23,627 bases of DNA from NCBI GenBank assembly GCA_947474445.1, contig CANJJY010000014.1, forward strand, positions 1 to 23,627, given 5' to 3'. The position numbers were made by a program, and so were the translations under genes. How positions within the stretch are numbered: the first letter of the stretch is position 1; the number at the start of each line of letters is the position of its first letter. Under the pieces are notes generated by a model. The model made no database searches and was not told the DNA's origin. It saw nothing but the letters and a program-made list of their open reading frames with translations. This DNA is from Oligoflexaceae bacterium. Lineage in GTDB: Bacteria; Bdellovibrionota_B; Oligoflexia; Oligoflexales; Oligoflexaceae. Below, piece by piece: positions 6,540-14,229 of this stretch.

Positions 6540-7727
6540 TCAGGGACTGGCTTTGGGGGGAGTGGGCGGATCGCCGCCTTTTTTGAGAAAGCGACTGCTC
6601 AATCGATCCCCGAACCGACAGAGGTTAGCAGTATTCGCCAATAAAGAATAGGCTGCCAAGGTGCTCTTTTCGCGCGAGCGAACGATTGCCATATAGGGAG
6701 AGGTCTGACCTGTTTGGCATATGTTTTTCGGATCACCTTCAGAGTCGAAGGCGGTGGGTTTGGTTTGTGAAATGAAAAACACCCCTTCCTTGATCTGATG
6801 AACTTGATAGCTCAGACCCAAGGTTTCCTTGATCGAGTTGGCGAGTTGCTGACTCTGAATCTCTGAGGTTTCGTTGTAAAAAGCTGAACCAAAGTAGGGC
6901 GTCACCTGCGAGCCATTGCGATCGAGCAGATAGTAGATCTTGATGCCCGCATAGAGGCCGCCGAGTTTTCGATCAAAGTAGCACGCGGCAGTCGGAAAGT
7001 AATTGATGGCTTCCGCCGTTTTAGGTTCGTAAGTGAGCTCGCCCCATTCCCGGTGCACAGTCGAAGAAGGGGTTTTGGCGACGGTGAGCCCCAGACTTTT
7101 CAGAAACCCTTCTTTATTGGCATGGCGAAGCGGGGTGTAAAGGAAAAGATCGTTGCCGAACAGCAGATATTCAGGCTTTTGGTTTTGGAACATGCTCGCG
7201 AGCAAGGGCGAACAGGAGTAGTTGCCAAAGTTCTCGCCGAGATAGATGCCCTGACCCTCGGTTTCCGCTTCTTTGGCCCGAACGACCAGGCTGCGATTGA
7301 GGCCTGCACCAGCAAAGAAGGCGAGGTCTTCCTTCATGACAAAGGGGACGGCCACTTTGGGATTAAATTTGAATTTCGCATATTCTTCGCGACATTGCCG
7401 GAGGGCGGCCTTCAAATCGTTGGCATTGTCTTTATAAGCCGCCGTCATTTCGCGCTTACATTCGACGACGATCGATACCGCGGGATAGCGCTCCCGACAG
7501 GTCTCTATGCCATATCTAACGCGGGCATTGCGCTGCAGGGGCGGGATGTTTTTGTATTTCTTAATGACCGCTGCGATGCACTCCTGGTAATCTTCGCGCT
7601 CTTGACTTGGCTTTTGGGGTGCCTGTAATTTGACCGGAGTCTTTTCGGCCAAAAGGAGGGGGGGCGCTCCCCATGTGAGGGCGGAAGCGCAGATGAGTCT
7701 GGCGATGTGAGTCAGGCGAAGCTTCAT
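6540..7727 (-). CDS. Unknown exported protein with an N-terminal four-cysteine helical segment
   Basis: The function is not recognised. The 395-aa product begins with a basic, hydrophobic signal-like sequence (LRLTHIARLICASALTW, probable cleavage near A27), so export across the inner membrane is inferred. Residues 45-120 are charged and probably helical, with C50, C77, C90 and C112 that could form two disulfides. The rest (130-390) is a mixed alpha/beta region with further Cys residues and no motif I can name. A Pro/Lys-rich tail ends the protein. The ATG at 7727 has only a weak upstream GAG. It lies 30 bases upstream of dnaG on the same strand; no functional link to primase is evident. Confidence 0.75.
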   Translation of the reverse strand: MKLRLTHIARLICASALTWGAPPLLLAEKTPVKLQAPQKPSQEREDYQECIAAVIKKYKNIPPLQRNARVRYGIETCRERYPAVSIVVECKREMTAAYKDNANDLKAALRQCREEYAKFKFNPKVAVPFVMKEDLAFFAGAGLNRSLVVRAKEAETEGQGIYLGENFGNYSCSPLLASMFQNQKPEYLLFGNDLFLYTPLRHANKEGFLKSLGLTVAKTPSSTVHREWGELTYEPKTAEAINYFPTAACYFDRKLGGLYAGIKIYYLLDRNGSQVTPYFGSAFYNETSEIQSQQLANSIKETLGLSYQVHQIKEGVFFISQTKPTAFDSEGDPKNICQTGQTSPYMAIVRSREKSTLAAYSLLANTANLCRFGDRLSSRFLKKGGDPPTPPKASP

Positions 7728-7744
7728 ATCTCAATAGGTTAGAT

Positions 7745-7786
7745 AAAAGCCCGCAGTGTGGAAAGGTCAAATTTTGCAGGGCTTTT
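7745..7786. repeat. Inverted repeat in the divergent intergenic region before yajQ
   Basis: AAAAGCCCGCA (7745-7755) and TGCAGGGCTTTT (7775-7786) are inverted copies with one extra base, lying between the divergently transcribed exported-protein gene and yajQ. On the plus strand the second arm ends in TTTT, so it could act as an attenuator in the yajQ leader, or as an operator serving both genes. A clear promoter was not found here. Confidence 0.45.
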
Positions 7787-7809
7787 CATTTTCGGAGGAG
7801 ATTTAGACC

Positions 7810-8304
7810 ATGCCTTCGTTCGACATCGTCAACGAGATCGATTACCAGGAAGTGGATAACGCTGTTAATCAAACGGCAAAAGAAATCGGAACTCGCTTTG
7901 ATTTTCGCGGTGGCCATTCGGAGATCGAATTCGACAAGACCGAGAAAAAGATCAAAATCAAAGCCGACGATGACTTCAAGCTGCGTTCGATCCACCAGCT
8001 CCTCGAGCAGCGTATGGTCAAACGCGGCATCGATCTGCGTCTCCTCGAATACGGAAAAGAAGAGCAGGGTTCGCTCAATGTCCTCCGTCAGGAACTGACG
8101 CTCAAGAACGGTATCGACAAGGAAGAAGCGAAGAAGATCTTGCGGATTATCAAAGACTCCAAAATCAAGGTTCAAGCCCAGATCCAGGACGAACAGATCC
8201 GCGTCTCATCGAAGAAGATCGATGATCTCCAGGCAACTATTGCCCATCTTAGGGGTTCCGGTGAAATCGGACTTCCCCTGCAATTTATCAACATGCGGAG
8301 CTAA
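7810..8304 (+). CDS. yajQ: YajQ-family (DUF520) nucleotide/cyclic di-GMP-binding protein
   Basis: A 164-aa protein of the usual family length. The N-terminus PSFDIVNEIDYQEVDNAVNQ, the FDFRG segment and the KNGIDKEEAKKI block are family hallmarks. YajQ folds as two ferredoxin-like domains; a Xanthomonas member binds cyclic di-GMP and partners a transcription factor, while E. coli YajQ has been reported to bind RNA or nucleotides. The role here is therefore open. A strong GGAGGAG (7794-7800) lies 9 bases before the ATG. Only 5 bases separate it from ychF, whose ribosome binding site lies in the end of yajQ, so the two are translationally close and probably one operon. Confidence 0.95.
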   Translation: MPSFDIVNEIDYQEVDNAVNQTAKEIGTRFDFRGGHSEIEFDKTEKKIKIKADDDFKLRSIHQLLEQRMVKRGIDLRLLEYGKEEQGSLNVLRQELTLKNGIDKEEAKKILRIIKDSKIKVQAQIQDEQIRVSSKKIDDLQATIAHLRGSGEIGLPLQFINMRS

Positions 8305-8309
8305 GATTC

Positions 8310-9428
8310 ATGGGTTTCAAATGCGGCATCGTCGGCCTTCCCAACGTCGGCAAATCTACCATATTTAATGCTCTGACATCGGCAGGTGCGGCCTCGGCCA
8401 ACTATCCTTTCTGTACGATCGATCCCAACGTCGGGCGTGTCGATGTTCCAGACGCACGCCTGCAAGATCTCGATCGCTACGTGAAAGCGCAGAGGATCGT
8501 ACCGGCGAGCATGGAATTCGTGGACATCGCGGGTTTGGTGCGCGGCGCGGCGCAGGGCGAGGGTTTGGGCAACCAGTTCCTGGGTCACATCCGTTCGACC
8601 GATGCCATTGCGCATGTCGTGCGCTGCTTCGACGATGGTGATATCACGCATGTCGAGGGTCATCTCGATCCCCTGCGCGACATCGAGATCATCAACACCG
8701 AGTTGATCCTGGCTGATATGCAGACGGTCGAGCAAGGTAACAATCGCTATCAAAAGTTGGCCAAGACCGGCAAAAAAGAGATTCAAAAAATCGCCGATAT
8801 GCTCGCCGCTTTGCAGGCTCACCTCAACGCTCTCAATCCTGCACGGACCTTTCCGGTCATGGATTTTGTGGGAGACGAGCCGGCCGTCTTGAAAGCTTAT
8901 GAAGAACTGCATACGATCACTGGCAAGCGCGTACTCTATGTGTGCAACGTCTCCGAAGAGATGGCTGATGGTAAAACGGACAATGAGTTCACGAAAAAGG
9001 TGAAGGAGCTGGCCGCCAAAGAAAGTGCGCTGGTCGTGCAAATCTGCGGCAAGATCGAAGAAGAACTAAGCCAGCTGGAACCTTCGGAAAAACGCGAGAT
9101 GATCAAAGATTTCGGTATGGACGAGCCTGGTCTCGACCGACTGATCCGCATCGGCTTTGATTTGCTCGGCCTGCAAACTTATTTTACAGCGGGTGAAAAG
9201 GAAATTAGGGCATGGACCATCCACAAGGGTGACAAGGCTCCTGCCGCGGCTGGCAAGATTCACTCAGATTTCGAACGCGGCTTTATCTGTGCGGAAGTCT
9301 ACGCCATCCCTGATCTTCACAAGGCGGGCACGCGGGTGAAATTGAAGGAGCTGGGACTCATTCGGCAAGAAGGCCGTGAATACGTGGTGAAAGACGGCGA
9401 TGTCATGGAATTCCGATTCAACGTCTGA
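8310..9428 (+). CDS. ychF: Redox-regulated ATPase/GTPase YchF (Obg-like)
   Basis: A ribosome-associated P-loop NTPase of the TRAFAC/Obg family; homologues bind ATP better than GTP and are linked to stress control. The 372-aa length is normal. The P-loop is GLPNVGKS (residues 9-16), switch II is VDIAGLVRGA, and NVSEE replaces the usual NKxD, fitting altered base specificity. The C-terminal TGS-like domain contains FTAGEKEIRAWTI and the conserved segment GKIHSDFERGFI. GGAG (8297-8300) inside the end of yajQ lies 9 bases before the start. Confidence 0.97.
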   Translation: MGFKCGIVGLPNVGKSTIFNALTSAGAASANYPFCTIDPNVGRVDVPDARLQDLDRYVKAQRIVPASMEFVDIAGLVRGAAQGEGLGNQFLGHIRSTDAIAHVVRCFDDGDITHVEGHLDPLRDIEIINTELILADMQTVEQGNNRYQKLAKTGKKEIQKIADMLAALQAHLNALNPARTFPVMDFVGDEPAVLKAYEELHTITGKRVLYVCNVSEEMADGKTDNEFTKKVKELAAKESALVVQICGKIEEELSQLEPSEKREMIKDFGMDEPGLDRLIRIGFDLLGLQTYFTAGEKEIRAWTIHKGDKAPAAAGKIHSDFERGFICAEVYAIPDLHKAGTRVKLKELGLIRQEGREYVVKDGDVMEFRFNV

Positions 9429-9467
9429 TTTCCCTCTCCGTCATCGGCGCCTTAACGAGGTGAGACT

Positions 9468-10331
9468 ATGCAGTGGATCTTGCAGCGAGGCGTCCTTTCG
9501 GGCACTCCGATCAGCGGCGAGGTCCTGATGCGCTTCGGCTCACCGCCTCGCGTGAGTCCGGGCCTGACCATCTGCTGCGATCTATCATCCACACCACACA
9601 TCTACATCTGCCAAGGGCAAGCGGTAGAGGCGGTCGAGGCTCTCGTCGAGGAATCGACCGTCACGGCGACTCTCGCACGTGAAAACTGCGAGCCTTTCAG
9701 CGTCACCTTCAGTGCGCGTCCCTGGTGGCAGGGGCAATTGAATCATTCTCGTCCTGCAGCCACCGATCGATGGGCTCTCTCTGTGAGTTTTCAAGGCTGG
9801 CGCGGCGATGTTTGGTACGATGGCCCCCTCTCTGTTGCGCGAGGGGGTAGGGTTTACGCTTGGGTCGCCGCGGGTGCTCCCGGGCGGTTGCTCTGGAAGA
9901 GCGAGGGCAAACCTGAACCCTTAGATGTCGATGATGAAGCGCTGAAAGCCTTGTGGAACAGGGACTCTGGGGTGATCTGGCTGCAAAGCCTGGCGACGGG
10001 CCTGCGCCTGCGCCTCAAGCTCGAACCGAGGCAGGCCTATCGCCTCGCAGTGCCCACTTGGGATGCACTCAGTCTCGCGACCTTGGTCATTTTGCGTGCA
10101 GCCTATCCCAATCATCTCTTTGGCGTCGATCAACTCCCTCCCAGTCCGCAGTGGAAGCGCCTTTGCCAAAACTTGAATCTAAACCTCCGCGAGCGCCGTA
10201 CCCTTCCCCTTTTGCCTCTCGCCGGGATGTGGCCTTCCCAGGATCTGAGCGCGCTCGCGGAGTTTGTGCGCGCCTTGCAGGTGCCAGCTCCTCTAGTCCC
10301 CGCCATGCTATTCAGGGAATTGTTTCCCTGA
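9468..10331 (+). CDS. Unknown 287-aa protein
   Basis: No family is recognised. GAGG (9457-9460) lies 7 bases before the ATG, and codon use matches the neighbours, supporting a real gene. The product is Trp- and Leu-rich, with no signal peptide or membrane segment. The N-terminal half (about 1-150) looks beta-rich, and the second half has helices ending in LVPAMLFRELFP. It starts 39 bases after ychF with no clear terminator between, so it may be transcribed with yajQ-ychF. Its stop is two bases from the end of the convergent crotonase gene. Confidence 0.7.
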   Translation: MQWILQRGVLSGTPISGEVLMRFGSPPRVSPGLTICCDLSSTPHIYICQGQAVEAVEALVEESTVTATLARENCEPFSVTFSARPWWQGQLNHSRPAATDRWALSVSFQGWRGDVWYDGPLSVARGGRVYAWVAAGAPGRLLWKSEGKPEPLDVDDEALKALWNRDSGVIWLQSLATGLRLRLKLEPRQAYRLAVPTWDALSLATLVILRAAYPNHLFGVDQLPPSPQWKRLCQNLNLNLRERRTLPLLPLAGMWPSQDLSALAEFVRALQVPAPLVPAMLFRELFP

Positions 10332-10333
10332 GA

Positions 10334-11161
10334 TTAATTCTCGGCCGAAGCCGCGCGCTCAGAAAATCCGCTCAAAAACTTTTTGTGCGCAGGCTGCATC
10401 CACAGATCCTCAAACGCATCGAGCTCGCCCTGAATCAGATGGCCACGGCGATCGTGTGAGGGTTGCTGGAGCATGAATTTCTGTGAACGCAGGGCTTGCG
10501 CTGAAATTTGGCTGAAGTCATGGGTCAGCTCTTTGATGGACTGAGCAAGATCGTCGGGCTTTTCTACCAGTTCGTTGACCAAACCAAGCGGCAGGGCTTC
10601 GGTGGCAGACAGGCGGCGACAGCGCAAAAGCAAATCGGTCGCGCGCGCCTGCCCCACCAAAGCGATCAATCGCTGACAGCTGCCGTAACCGGTCGCCAGC
10701 CCAACCTCGAGTTGTTTAAAATGGAAGGCGCTCCGCTGCGTGGCCAACCTGAGATCGGCGGCGATGGCCAACTCAGCACCTCCGCCTATGGCGAGGCCGT
10801 CGATCGCGGCAATGACGGGAATGGGTAAATCCTGGAGTCCCGAACAAAGTTCAGCGAGAAGCCAAGCGTAGGAACGACCCTCACTGGGCTCCACGAGCGA
10901 CTGAAGTTCTTTCAAGTCGCCACCTGCAATCCAAATGGGACTTTCGCGTCCGATATGCACTGCCGTGGCCGTGATGACGAGGCTACGAATAGCCGGTTCG
11001 CGCGAGCCGTCCTTTCGATCCCAGTCAGCCAGGGTCCCTTGCAGCGCGCGCAGAGCGTTTAAAAGCTCCTGTCCGAGGCTCGGTCCCAGGGCATTGAAAC
11101 GATCGGGACGATGCAGATGCCAATTCATCACTTTGCCGTCGGTGCTGACAGATAGATGCAT
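10334..11161 (-). CDS. Enoyl-CoA hydratase/isomerase (crotonase) family protein
   Basis: Crotonase-fold enzymes act on acyl-CoA thioesters through an oxyanion hole. In this 275-aa protein the hole is formed by the backbone of IAGGD (78-82) and IGGGAE (125-130). Both hydratase-type glutamates are in place (E130 and E152 in FKQLEVGLATG), so a hydratase activity is plausible; substrate cannot be told. The N-terminus has a short insert around WDRKDGSREPA (47-57). AGGA lies 6-7 bases before the ATG at 11161. The gene stands alone on the minus strand, ending two bases from the plus-strand gene, so the two transcripts probably overlap in their 3' ends. Confidence 0.88.
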   Translation of the reverse strand: MHLSVSTDGKVMNWHLHRPDRFNALGPSLGQELLNALRALQGTLADWDRKDGSREPAIRSLVITATAVHIGRESPIWIAGGDLKELQSLVEPSEGRSYAWLLAELCSGLQDLPIPVIAAIDGLAIGGGAELAIAADLRLATQRSAFHFKQLEVGLATGYGSCQRLIALVGQARATDLLLRCRRLSATEALPLGLVNELVEKPDDLAQSIKELTHDFSQISAQALRSQKFMLQQPSHDRRGHLIQGELDAFEDLWMQPAHKKFLSGFSERAASAEN

Positions 11162-11331
11162 ATTTTTCCTTCACGATCGACTATGCTCAATGCTAGAACG
11201 ATGCTGACAGAGTGCTCGCCAAAATTAGAACGAGTCTCAGCAAAGCACAATGAAAACTCTGGTCGTCACCATGTCTTGGATCGTAGACTTTACTAAATCG
11301 GCATGTGGCGGACCATCTATGCTGAAGTGGA

Positions 11332-11952
11332 TTGGCAACCTTGAATACATCCTTCGATCGCCCCCTTCTCAATCGTAAAATATTTCCTAACCTCGTCATC
11401 GTCGGTAGCACGGCGAGCGGGAAGTCCACCGTCGCTTATCAATTAGCCAAAATACTTGGTTTTGGTATTATTGATCTCGATGCTTGGATCGAACAAAAGC
11501 AGGGTCGCCCCATCACCGAGATATTCGCCAGCGAAGGGGAAGAAGGTTTTCGCGCGCTGGAGACAGCGACGATACGGTCCCTCGGCAGTCTTTTAAACCA
11601 CATTATCATCCCCGGTGGGGGCGCTCTCGAAAGCGACGAGAACTGGGCCCTTTTGCGCCAGCTTGGTCCATCGATCTGGTTGGCGACTCCGCAGTCCGAG
11701 GTGGTGTTCCGGCTCCTCAAAAATCCTGAAGAAGTCAAAAAACGTCCTCTGCTCCTCCCCGCCCTCGACATTGCCGACCCGCTCCAGCGCAGAGAATATC
11801 TCGAGTCGCGATTGAACGAGTTGGATGAGCGACGGCTGCGTCGCTATAAGGAGGCTGATTATGCCGTTACGATCAGCTTCGCTACGGCGGGTACCTGCGC
11901 CCAATTTATTAAAGAAATTTTGCTGCTCCGACAAACGCCCCAAAACATGTGA
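11332..11952 (+). CDS. aroK: Shikimate kinase
   Basis: Phosphorylates shikimate to shikimate-3-phosphate in chorismate/aromatic amino acid synthesis. The 206-aa product has the Walker A GSTASGKST (25-33) and substrate-binding DLD (48-50). R74 is in EGFRALE, GGG is at 95-97 in IPGGGAL, the lid arginine R138 is in KKRPLL, and the late RRYKEAD motif is present. The N-terminus is about 15 residues longer than usual, and the first codon is a TTG. No ATG is available before the P-loop, and another TTG lies at 11341, so the start is uncertain. The upstream 170 bases (11162-11331), shared with the divergent crotonase gene, showed no clear promoter. Confidence 0.92.
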   Translation: MATLNTSFDRPLLNRKIFPNLVIVGSTASGKSTVAYQLAKILGFGIIDLDAWIEQKQGRPITEIFASEGEEGFRALETATIRSLGSLLNHIIIPGGGALESDENWALLRQLGPSIWLATPQSEVVFRLLKNPEEVKKRPLLLPALDIADPLQRREYLESRLNELDERRLRRYKEADYAVTISFATAGTCAQFIKEILLLRQTPQNM

Positions 11953-12156
11953 CTTTGGCCCTCTTTTTAGCCAAGTGCCTAGGCTAGCTCGAAAAAAAAA
12001 CTTATGCAGGGCTAGGCGAGCTGCCGATAGTTGCGTTAGGAAAGAGCCTGCACATCGTTGTGGAACAGGTGCGCCGTCCTTAAAGGGGACTCATGAGGAG
12101 TTCCGTAAGATCAGGTGGCCACAGCGATGCCGCGCAGCTACTAGGCTAGGCGAAAT
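11953..12156 (+). promoter_or_regulatory. Structured ~200-nt leader before the type II secretion operon
   Basis: A non-coding gap between aroK and gspC with several possible stems: GCAGGGCT (12006-12013) with AGCCTGC (12045-12051), GGAAC (12062-12066) with GTTCC (12100-12104) enclosing GTCC (12076-12079) / GGAC (12087-12090), and a GTGGCCAC palindrome. AGCTCG (11986-11991) can pair with CGAGCT (12017-12022) inside the first loop, giving a pseudoknot or an alternative fold. It resembles no riboswitch class I know; a 5' UTR control element is inference. Confidence 0.35.
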
Positions 12157-13158
12157 ATGCAAAGGGTCTTGCTAAACATCGATCGCTCACAACTCCTCCG
12201 GGCTTTCCGGTTCCTACGGCAGTTTTCCCCCGCTTGGGTCCTGGGCGTGATGGTGGCGAGCTTTATCATCGCCAGTGCTGTTTCCCTCTACCTGTCTTTG
12301 GCTATGCTGCCGCTCGGCAGAGCCGGGCACACGGTGCGCCGTCCCGCAGGGACCGAAGCGGTTCACAGCCAGAGCAAAAAACTCAATAAATCAGATATCG
12401 ATCTCATCGTGGGCCGGAACGTCTTCAACAGCGAGGGTAAACTCGGCGACAGCATCGATGGAGCTCCCGTCAAGGGTCGGACTTCCGACAAACTGGTTCG
12501 CAGCGATCTTCCTCTGAAGCTGACCGGCGTGATCTCAGCCGGTGATCCCTACAACGGGCTCGCCATGTTAGAAAACACGGAAAAAAAGAAAATCAGCAGT
12601 TACATGGCAGGAGATACCATCCAGGACGGCGTTGAACTCATGGAAATCTACGATGACCGCGTCATCCTCCAGCGCAATGGTGGCCGCGAATATATAGAGA
12701 TCACTAAATTCGAAATGCCGGTCGCGCGGCGCAAGGGGACGAGCAAACCCACCGGAGGCCAGATCGGGCTCGATCGCATCGCTTCTCGCCCACCGCCTGA
12801 AGCCTACCGGGAAGATGGATTCGAACGCAAGGGTGCGACCATCAAGCTGACGGAAGAGTTCAAGCGCAACCTCCTGTCGCCGGATCAGCTGACCAAAGTG
12901 CTGCAGGATGCAAAGGCGGAACCCAATATGATCGCGGGCGAGCTGAAAGGATTCAAGCTGACTCGCATCAGGGAAAACTCTGTCTATGAAAAGGCTGGTT
13001 TTCAAAATGGAGATATCGTCGAGGAGATCAATGGCATTCCACTGCGCGATGCGGGTGGCGCCATCAAGCTCCTCAATCAGCTGCGCAATGAGCGCGAGAT
13101 CGAAGTACGTTTGAATCGTAACGGCACCGTCACGACGATGGGAATCCAGATCCAATAG
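12157..13158 (+). CDS. gspC: Type II secretion system inner-membrane connector GspC
   Basis: GspC links the inner-membrane platform to the secretin GspD and takes part in substrate selection. The 333-aa protein has a short cytoplasmic N-terminus and one membrane segment (about 24-52). VGRNVFNSEG at about 88-97 is a motif repeated in the next gene. The HR domain (about 117-185, DLPLKLTGVISAG and MAGDTI) is the GspD-contacting part, and the C-terminal PDZ domain (about 258-333) includes GFQNGDIVEEINGIPL. AGGCG lies a few bases before the ATG. It is the first gene of the T2SS operon. A paralogue follows two bases downstream, and the two share layout but little exact sequence. Confidence 0.88.
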   Translation: MQRVLLNIDRSQLLRAFRFLRQFSPAWVLGVMVASFIIASAVSLYLSLAMLPLGRAGHTVRRPAGTEAVHSQSKKLNKSDIDLIVGRNVFNSEGKLGDSIDGAPVKGRTSDKLVRSDLPLKLTGVISAGDPYNGLAMLENTEKKKISSYMAGDTIQDGVELMEIYDDRVILQRNGGREYIEITKFEMPVARRKGTSKPTGGQIGLDRIASRPPPEAYREDGFERKGATIKLTEEFKRNLLSPDQLTKVLQDAKAEPNMIAGELKGFKLTRIRENSVYEKAGFQNGDIVEEINGIPLRDAGGAIKLLNQLRNEREIEVRLNRNGTVTTMGIQIQ

Positions 13159-13160
13159 GG

Positions 13161-14177
13161 ATGGGCATGCAGATTCTGGTGGTCAGAGACAAATTCTTGA
13201 ACTTCTGGCGGTCGAACGAAGACGTCAACCGCCTTATCGTTCAAATTGCGAGCCGCAGCGTGCTCGTGCTCTTGATCGCCTACGGTCTGGCTTCGATGGC
13301 TTCGTCCGTAGCACTGGTGTTCATCTCGGATACCGCAATGAAGCACCGATTTAAGACCAAGGCGGAAGGCGAACGGGTCCGGATTGGCAAAGAAACGAAT
13401 TTTAGGGATTATCGCAAAATTATCGTCGGCAGAAACGTTTTCAACGATACGGGCGCTGTTCCGGACGAGCCGGATCCCACCGCAGAGGGCAATGCGGCGA
13501 ATGCATTCAACCCAAATGCCAAGTGCCAGAAACCCACTGTTAATGTCGAACTTTTGGGGATTATCCACACGGGTAACGAAGCCACCTCTTTGGCTACGAT
13601 TTTAGAAAAAGGTTATACTATAGCTGACATCTATCGCAGCGGCGATCGGATCATTGGGCAGGATCAAGCTTTGATCTATACGATCGAAGAAGGGCGCGTG
13701 GTGCTCAATAACAACGGCGTTAAAGAGTGCCTCGAAATCAATTCGCTGATGATGAAGTCGGAATCGACCACTCCTGCACCAGCCGCCGCCGTTGCCGCCG
13801 CCGCACCTGCCGCTCCGAGTGATCCCGAGGCGCAGAGCGCCGACTGTCCAGCGGGAACGATTACCTTGGAAAGCAGTTTAGTCGAAGATTCTCTGGGACC
13901 TGGATTCAGCAAGATCCTCGAAACAGGCCGTTTAGTTCCCTATCATCGCGATAATGCGATGGTCGGGTTTAAGTTGATCGGAGTGCGCGGGGGATCTTTA
14001 TGGACCAAAGCCAACTTGAATAGCGGTGATGTGATCACCGCAGTCAACGGCACGAGCATGGCCCAACCCGAGAAGGGCTTCGCCATCTATGAGTCGCTGC
14101 AAACGGATAAGCAAATTCGTTTGGAATATTTGAAGGGTGGGAAATCACCCTGCAATCTTAGCATTGAAATAAAGTAG
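13161..14177 (+). CDS. Second GspC-like protein (tandem paralogue)
   Basis: This 338-aa protein has the same plan as its neighbour: membrane segment (about 30-58), VGRNVFNDTG motif, HR-like domain (about 125-195, VELLGIIHTGNEA), an Ala/Pro-rich linker (about 202-228) and a PDZ domain (about 255-338, ANLNSGDVITAVNGTSM). It carries four Cys in the periplasmic part (in KCQKP, KECLEI, ADCPAG, SPCNLS) that the first copy lacks, so disulfides are possible. The start may be 13161 or ATG 13167, the latter having AGGG 6 bases upstream. It could act as a heteromeric partner of GspC or as a separate secretin-binding subunit; this is inference. It is followed 52 bases later by gspD. Confidence 0.8.
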   Translation: MGMQILVVRDKFLNFWRSNEDVNRLIVQIASRSVLVLLIAYGLASMASSVALVFISDTAMKHRFKTKAEGERVRIGKETNFRDYRKIIVGRNVFNDTGAVPDEPDPTAEGNAANAFNPNAKCQKPTVNVELLGIIHTGNEATSLATILEKGYTIADIYRSGDRIIGQDQALIYTIEEGRVVLNNNGVKECLEINSLMMKSESTTPAPAAAVAAAAPAAPSDPEAQSADCPAGTITLESSLVEDSLGPGFSKILETGRLVPYHRDNAMVGFKLIGVRGGSLWTKANLNSGDVITAVNGTSMAQPEKGFAIYESLQTDKQIRLEYLKGGKSPCNLSIEIK

Positions 14178-14229
14178 CAAGAAGGCTAGGTTTCGTTGGG
14201 CTTTCTGCTTCACACTAGGGGGATGTAGC

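Noticed and set aside
11953..12156. Cyclic di-GMP (GEMM) riboswitch or SRP/RNase P RNA
   Set aside because: The conserved core sequences of these RNAs are not present.
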